A stretch of 64,000 nucleotides of DNA, from positions 307,001 through 371,000 of the forward strand of contig BSBM01000597.1 in NCBI GenBank assembly GCA_027924585.1. The letters are read 5' to 3'. Positions within the stretch are counted from its first letter, which is position 1. Each line of letters opens with the position of its first letter. Of the stretch, positions 58,098 through 64,000 are shown piece after piece. The DNA comes from Larix kaempferi. Its lineage: Eukaryota > Streptophyta > Pinopsida > Pinales > Pinaceae. The notes below the pieces were generated by a model that did not search any database, was not told the DNA's origin, and worked only from the letters and a program-made list of their open reading frames with translations. A program made the position numbers and the translations under genes.

Positions 58098-60470
58098 ATG
58101 GTTGTCACTCACGCAGGAGAAAAAACCATGGAGGAAGCACTTGCATCCATCCAAACCAAACTCCAGGATCTGGATGAAAAATTTCTCAGCCTCCATCTTG
58201 AGCATTCAACCATGAACAACAAACGAGAGTCTGAGTCTTCATCAGATAATGGGTTCTCTTCTTCTAGCAATTTCCGTGGTCCGAAGCTTGATTTTCCTTG
58301 CTTCAATGGTACTGATCCTAGTGGATGGATCTATCGTGTAAAACAATATTTTAGTCTACATAATACTTTTGATGCTACCAAAGTTCCACTTGCATCATTT
58401 CATTTGGAATAGGAAGCTCTTCAATGGTACCGTTGGTACATCAAGGCTCATGAAGAGCCAAAATGGCCAGATTTTTGTCGGCTCCTTTTGCAACGATTTT
58501 GTCCTAGTGCTTTTGATGACTTAACAAAATCCCTCACTAAACTTCACCAAATTGGCACTATGAGAGAGTATCAGACAAAATTTGAGAAACTAGCCAATCA
58601 CATAGAAGGATTGTCTGATGAATTCTACAAGATTTGTTTAAAATGTTAAAATGTTAAAATCTTTTGTCCCAAAACAATGATGGAAGCCCTGGGGTTGGCT
58701 AAGTTGGCAGAAGACAAAATTGCAACCCAAAAACATTCCAAACCCACTTCTGTCCCCTTCCGAAATATGGGTTCTCAATGACCTCCCATCCTGCCAACTC
58801 CTCGACGAACTCTTATCAAGAATTTGTCTGAAACAGAGTTGCAGGTATGTAGAGAAAAAGGGCTTTGTTATAATTGTGATGAAAAATTCACTCAAGGACA
58901 TAGATGTGTTCAGCAAAAGATCTATCTCTTGGATATGGATTCTCTGCCTGCATCTAAAATTGGTGAAGAAGATCCATATACCATGGATGATCAGATCGAC
59001 ATTCATGAGCCGCTTATTGAACCCCCATCTTAGGATGACCAACCAGAGATATCTCTCCATGCTTTATCTGGCGTCACCACCCCCCAAACAATGTGGGTCC
59101 AGGGTTAATTCAAGAAGTTTCCTCTTACAATACTCATTGATTCCGGTAGCACTCATAACTTCATTGACCCCTGGATCGCCAAATAGGCTGATTGTTTTGT
59201 CCATCCTTGCTTCAACTTTGAAGTCATGGTTTCCAATGGGGGCACCTTACCTTGCAATGGAAAGTGTCACAATGGGCATATCTCTCTGGAAGATTATAAC
59301 CTGCGCTCTGACATGTTTTCCTTGTCCTTAGGAAAATGTGATGTGGTTTTGGGCATTCAATGGTTACGCACACTTGGTCCCATCTTATGGGATTTTGCTG
59401 AACTTTGGATGCAGTTTTTAGTCAATGGGACACAACAAAAATTTACGGGCTTACAACAAGGGCCTCTCCGAATCATCAGTTCACATCGCCTGGAAAAGAT
59501 CCTTAAGAATAATTCACATGGTGTCATCACTTAGCTCCATTCCATTCATATGCACCCATCAATGGTCTCCACTACTTCCTTGGATAGCTATGCAAGTGTC
59601 TTAGCTGCACCAGTGGGCTTCCAGCCTTCAAGAGACCTTTCCGGTAAGCATTTAGCTGCATCTACATCTTAGCAGGAAATGATGACTATTTTTCATGCAG
59701 TACTGAAGTTGCAGCCATCCCTATTAGGGAATTATTTCTGCATCAAGACTGATCTCCGGAGTCTGGAAAATTTCCTAGAACAACGGGTCTCCTCCCCAGC
59801 ACACTTGAAATGGGTTATCCAACTCATGGGTTATGACTATGTGATCACTTACAAGAAGGGCAAGGACAATATGGTGGCAGATTCTCCTTCTCTCACATTT
59901 GATGACCCAGTTTCTCTTACAGCTATTTCTCTGCTTGTTCCAAACTGGTTGCAATCTGCTCAATAGCGCTATCTCTTCTAAGAACTCCATGCTTCTTCAT
60001 TCGCAGGGCACTTTGGGTTTCTTAAATCGTATGACTGGGAACAATGTAACTTCTTTTGGTAGGGATTGAAAATGACAATTCAACAAATGGTGGTTGACTG
60101 TGATACTTTCCAGGTCAACAAGGACGAAACAACACTCCTTTTGGGACTGCTCGAACCCTTGCCCATCCCTACACAGATTTGGACAACTAGTTCTATGGAT
60201 TTCCTAGAAGCGCTCCAGTGGTACAATACCACGTCTACCAGGACACCATATGAAGTAGTCTATGGACAGGCACCACCAGTTCTTCTTCCATACACCCTCA
60301 GTAGCTCCCCAGTTTAGGCAATTGACTCGGTTCTTCGAAACTCCATCAAATTCTTCTCATTCTATAGGACAATCTTCACATGGCAAGAATTCAACTGAAA
60401 CAACAAGTCGATCAGCACCGTTAAGAGCGCACTTTCATGTAGCAGATATGGTTCTTCTTCGTCTATAGCC
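58098..60470 (+). pseudogene. Gypsy gag-pol relic lacking RT and integrase core
   Basis: One frame covers the whole relic, beginning at ATG 58,098 (MVVTHAGEKTMEEALASIQ). Gag has LDFPCFNGTDPSGWIYRV, a stop at 58,410, then EALQWYRWYIKAHEEPKWPD. The zinc knuckle is CREKGLCYNCDEKFTQGHRC near 58,850. The protease is LIDSGSTHNFIDPW near 59,140, followed by VVLGIQWLRTLGP. At about 59,670 the frame goes straight to the end of RNase H (KTDLRSLENFLEQR, YKKGKDNMVADS), so about 300 residues of RT are missing. The integrase zinc-binding region (FFW.GLKMTIQQMV, CDTFQVNK) then jumps to an NTTSTRTPYEVVYGQ segment, so the catalytic core is missing too. Confidence 0.88.
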
Positions 60471-60602
60471 TTCTAAGCAATCCTCCTAAAACTCAAAAGC
60501 GTTAGTGGCCCGGAATGCAACCCGAGGATGCTACAGGGGAACCACTCCTTCAAATTCTACATCAATTTCCATGTCTAAAGCTTCGAGGACAAAGCTTTTT
60601 CC

Positions 60603-60615
60603 AAGGGAGAGTGGA
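60603..60615 (+). other. Polypurine tract of the gypsy element
   Basis: AAGGGAGAGTGGA directly precedes the TG of the 3' LTR. Confidence 0.85.
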
Positions 60616-61018
60616 TGTTAGGAACCCATGCCAACCCTTCTATGTACTTTGTTAGTATATTGTTGTTGGACGCATATGCTTTGTAAGTCGTCTCGCAGTA
60701 TTTTTTGATCCATAGTTTGTATTATTGTTGTTGGACGCATATGCTTTGTGAGTCATCCCGTAGTAATTGTTGATCCATAGTTTGTATTAGCCCATGGTTC
60801 GTATTGACACATGGTATTGACCCATGGTATTGGCGCCTAGACTTAGTATATAAGTTTGTGTTGAGACCAATGAAGGTACGGCAAAGTTATTTCTATTGAG
60901 CTTGCCCAAAGGAGGTTGCCCCCTCGAAGTGGCCTATGATCGGTAAAAGCGATTCTAAGTTCTGTTATTTCTGATATCTCGTTTATTTTCATTAATTAAT
61001 TGTTGCAGGTTCTTCACA
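60616..61018 (+). repeat. 3' LTR of the gypsy element
   Basis: The 403-bp partner of 56,609-57,010, ending GTTCTTCACA, followed by CCTCC and the continuation of the LINE. Confidence 0.93.
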
Positions 61019-61023
61019 CCTCC

Positions 61024-61432
61024 TATGATAAAAGAATCGTGATCCAAAATATTCTTTGAGAGGAAAGAATCCCATAAGGTGTCTCTAATTGGCATAAGGC
61101 CCATAGACATCTACAAACAGGAAGGCTTTCCCAGTTTTCTTAGATTCGAGTTCAGTTCCTAGAATTGAGTCCAAGGCCCAAGAAATCTTAAGTGACCAAT
61201 CCCCCGCCTTCCATCCTGTAAGAAGTCCATGAGAGCAGCCTTTTGCATCTAGAGTGCTAAACTGCCAGTCTGAAAGCACATAATTAAGATCCTTTATAAC
61301 TTTGTCAGCTTCCATCATAGTTTTTTGGAAGAAAATGATCTTCGTATGATTGGAATATATTATCCTGAGAATAGCTAGTTTTTTGGAGCCTTTAGCCATC
61401 CCTCTGACGTTTAGGGAGCATAACAGCATCAC
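61024..61432 (-). pseudogene. LINE ORF2 start: N-terminal endonuclease
   Basis: The minus strand from about 61,432 encodes LLCSLNVRGMAKGSKKLAIL, the typical WNVRGL-type start of plant L1 endonucleases, then IIFFQKTMMEADKVI in place of the usual LLQET (catalytic Glu replaced by Lys), then FLFVDVYGP. It stops at the gypsy insertion and continues at 56,603. Confidence 0.85.
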
Positions 61433-62912
61433 AAAAACCTTTTCGGGGAGTACGCTGCTCTAAGCATCCCGATTATAAATATTTCAGTTCCATCGACAAC
61501 TTCCAACTGTGCTTTAAACTGAGCTTTCTGTAAGTTTGACATCCTACCCCTGTTCCCGGAGGTCATGAGATCAGGGCTGGGTCCAAACCCATCACCTTTG
61601 TCTACAACTTTAGAACCCCTCTGCCTCAGTCTAAGCTCCATCTTGTAATTACTATCCGAAAGGGAGGATTTCGTGGCCTGATGAGTAGAAGGAAAGGAAG
61701 GGATGGAGTCTGTAGAAGAAATAAGGTTGGGAGAGGTTTACTGAGTCAGCAATTGATAAAGAGAAAAACCGGGCTAGGGGAGGTAGTCTATGAGGAAACC
61801 AAAAGGATAGGGGAGGACGACTTCTCAGGTATCAGCTCAACAAGGGAGGGTTTTTCGGAAAGTGGGTTGGGGTTTGAAGAAAACACCACTTCTTTTGCCA
61901 CTAAAGGGGTCGGGGAAGCACTCCTGCAAAAGGACTCCTTCAAACCAGTGGTTGAGACTTTAGGGATCCACACCTTCTGAGTGAAGGACAAAGAAAAATC
62001 CGCTACAAGGTGCCCGTAAGAGTGGCATCGATTGCACTTGAAGGGAAATCCAATATAATCAAGAATTTGGGTATGTAACAAGCCATTACAGTAAAGGATA
62101 GTTTCTTCGGAGAGTCCTTCGCTGAGGTCAAGGGAAACGAGGATTTTTGCCACCCTAAGAATACCTGTAGTTAGGTAGGAGAGATCTACATCGACGAAAG
62201 ATCCCACTGTATTCCCAATTTCTTTAAACACCTCTAACGACCAAAGATCAAAAGGAAGGTTGGGCAGTTTTACCCATACTTGATTCTTCTTGAGACATTC
62301 CTTTGTAGCGTCGAAGAGTGATGTCCAAAATTTCAGCGAGAGCACGGAGGAGTCCCAATTCCAAACACCCTTCAAAATCTTTAAGGCATGAGAATTGTTT
62401 TGAAAACAGAAGGCTAGCCAGCCTCTGGAAAGCACAAATGATTCCGGTGCATACCCTATCGAATCTGCCTAGTGTTTGGAGACCCAGTTTTTTATTCCAT
62501 AAGCACTGGTCTTTCGGCATGCGAATCTACCGACCAACGTGCATTTGCATTTACGGAGCACTTCATTCATCTGAATGTACTCCCCAAGAATTAGATTCAA
62601 GGGACTTTTCTTTTTGACACATTTCTTCTTGAAGCTGGTTTTGATGGGTAAAGTTTCAGATAACGATTGTGTAGATCTTGCCACCCCGCTTAAATATTCG
62701 AAGGATAACAAGCCTCCAATATAACCAAAGCCCCCCGTACCTATTCCAGGCCAGAAACCTCCAGGAGTCTGAGGGAAGCCAACACAAGGGCTTTTGGGAC
62801 TAAAGCAACTTAGGGTTTGTGATAGAACCAACGAAAGTTCAGGAGTACCGAACCGAGAAGTAAAAGCCCTAGCATCAAAATAACCCACATACCCATCCGT
62901 GCCAGAATTCAA
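61433..62912 (-). pseudogene. LINE ORF1 (DUF4283 and zinc knuckle type), frameshifted
   Basis: The minus strand starts near 62,912 with a Ser/Gly/Pro-rich leader. It then reads LVGRFACRKTSAYGIKNWVS near 62,510, and in other frames GWLAFCFQNNSHALKIL, QVWVKLPNLPFDLWSLEVFK near 62,280, ILVSLDLSEGLSEE and FKCNRCHSYGHLVADF near 62,030. These are the landmarks of the DUF4283 domain followed by a CX2CX4HX4C knuckle in plant L1 ORF1. The last Cys of the knuckle is Phe here. At least two frameshifts break the frame. The C-terminal part (61,987-61,433) is Ser/Pro-rich and low in conserved features. Confidence 0.8.
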
Positions 62913-63056
62913 TGCAGAAGTCTCAGTAATAGGGCAAGGCTCGTGTCTAGTCTTGGGAGGAGAGCTCGAAAGAGGCCTAAACCCACCTGGAGAGCATCAA
63001 ACTGAGAGCTTATCCTTTCTAAGAAACATAAAATACTAAGGAAAAATCTACTGTAC

Positions 63057-63168
63057 CATCCTAACGTCCTTCAAGCCAAAAAAAAATTAATTTATCTTAT
63101 TATAAGATACCTTCCTAACGTACTTCTTCAAGCCAAAAAAAGTTAATTTATCTTATAATAAGATGCGT
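63057..63168. repeat. 57-bp tandem duplication over the LINE 5' junction
   Basis: CCTAACGTNCTTCAAGCC, an A run, TTAATTTATCTTAT and ATAAGAT occur twice in succession. The unit includes LINE 5' end, target-site duplication and flank, so it probably formed after the insertion. Confidence 0.65.
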
Positions 63169-63387
63169 GATATTTGTTGATTTGTAAAGAAAACATTTAA
63201 TGTTAATTTCTTAGATTTCACATGTAAAACAAAAAATGCAGTCACTTTAAAAAATTAATATAATTAAAAGTATCACTAGGAAAAAAGAAAGGTTATCCAA
63301 CCCATCATGAAGTTACCATTTTTGTTTTAATAGTGTGGTGGTACAAAGGGGACCGACATTGCTCAAACCAATGAATATAACATAAAT

Positions 63388-63945
63388 TTCAACCTTATAA
63401 TGAACAATATTATCTCGCACGATATATATTATTATAATATTTAACATATCTTTTATTCATATTAAAATTATTCGTAATCTTTTATTATAATATTTAACAT
63501 ATCTTTTCTTCTTATCAAAAATATTTTTTTAATTTGGAAGGATTGATGTTGAAATTCATATATCTCTTTCACTTTTGAGTTATATTATTTTCATATATAA
63601 GCATTTTTATTGTGAAATCAAATATTCTTTTCAGATATAAATATATATTATGAACACACGAACCCAATTTTCAACCTTATAATGAACAATATTATCTCGT
63701 ACGATATATATTATTATAATATTTAACATATCTTTTATTCATATCAAAATTATTCGTAATCTTTTATTAGAATATTTAACATATCTTCTCTTCTTATCAA
63801 AAATATTTTTTTAATTTTGAAGGATTGATGTTGAAATTCATATATCTCTTTCACTTTTGAGTTATATTATTTTCATATATAAGCATTTTTATTGTGAAAT
63901 CAAATATTCTTTTAAGTTATATTATTTTCATATATAAATATTTAT
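63388..63945. repeat. 282-bp AT-rich tandem duplication, two copies
   Basis: TTCAACCTTATAATGAACAA at 63,388 recurs at 63,670, and the copies remain nearly identical for about 250 bp before diverging towards the window edge. Each copy contains a shorter internal repeat (CTTTTATT.ATATTTAACATA). The array may extend beyond the window. Confidence 0.85.
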
Positions 63946-64000
63946 ATTATGTAAAAACAAATATTTTTATATTTTTATGTTGAGAGTCACATTTTTCTCT

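Larger units (their letters stand above)
56609..61018 (+). mobile_element. Internally deleted Ty3/gypsy LTR retrotransposon nested in the LINE
   Basis: LTRs (56,609-57,010 and 60,616-61,018) begin TGTTAGGAACCC and end GTTCTTCACA. The target-site duplication is CCTCC. I count about 34 differences between the LTRs by eye (about 8%). The internal region has a near-match to the tRNA-Met primer site, gag, zinc knuckle, protease, the tail of RNase H and the integrase zinc-binding region, in the gypsy order. Nearly all of RT and the integrase core are deleted, so the element depended on another copy or died early. Confidence 0.93.
52616..63086 (-). mobile_element. Near full-length L1-type LINE, split by a gypsy insertion
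   Basis: Without the inserted gypsy element the LINE is about 6.0 kb, the usual full length. On the minus strand it runs: ORF1 (62,912 to about 61,430), ORF2 endonuclease (61,432-61,024, then 56,603 to about 56,070), the segment before RT (56,056-55,655), RT (about 55,640-54,640), linker, zf-RVT and RNase H (to about 53,150), 3' UTR and a T run at 52,614-52,624. It is flanked by TTAATTTATCTT on both sides. The 5' junction is complicated by a ~57-bp tandem duplication at 63,057-63,168. Confidence 0.85.

Overview
The window is plant nuclear DNA with almost no ordinary genes. Copia and gypsy LTR retrotransposons, plant L1-type LINEs that carry an RNase H domain, CACTA relics, roughly 360-bp satellite arrays and many decayed, nested copies point to a seed plant with a large, repeat-rich genome. 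A conifer is plausible, but that is inference. No tRNA, rRNA or CRISPR feature was seen.

Layout. 1-8.5 kb: AT-rich sequence, a + strand LINE relic (1.64-4.75 kb), a GC-richer island with a broken 180-codon reading frame (5.3-6.3 kb) and the 3' part of a - strand LINE (7.4-8.5 kb). 8.5-23.6 kb: the most interesting region. A LINE appears to be split here by a ~15.1-kb segment bounded by an exact 8-bp direct repeat (TGTTTTCC) and imperfect terminal inverted repeats. It contains two arrays of TAACGCGTACGCGTTA-type palindromes, a multi-exon + strand gene (seven coding introns, all phase 0, 512 aa), a three-exon - strand transposase-like gene with one nonsense codon, a decayed + strand paralogue of that gene, a CACTA transposase relic, two blocks of ~359-bp satellite, a 1.5-kb GAT array and a 0.65-kb polypyrimidine tract. 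23.6-24.0 kb: the other half of the split LINE. 24.2-25.0 kb: a T/C-rich minisatellite.

25.4-34.2 kb: a third satellite block interrupted by a complete-ended Copia element (25,900-32,687; TSD TTGAT, primer-binding site, decayed gag-pol, two polypurine tracts, 64-bp tandem repeats). The 3' LTR edge was later tandemly duplicated (668 bp). 34.2-46.0 kb: mostly unassigned, with degenerate coding-like stretches and a possible 8.4-kb CACTA shell (34,976-43,426, TSD CAC).

46.0-63.1 kb: a ~4-kb tandem segmental duplication that includes the 3' part of an L1 LINE. The second unit runs into a near full-length - strand L1 (52.6-63.1 kb), which is split by a deleted Ty3/gypsy element (56,609-61,018; TSD CCTCC). 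63.1-64 kb: AT-rich tandem repeats.

Functionally the window is a stack of mobile-element insertions whose relative order can be read from nesting. The only gene-like units with intact splice architecture are the two inside the 15-kb segment, which may be partners in one undescribed DNA transposon.
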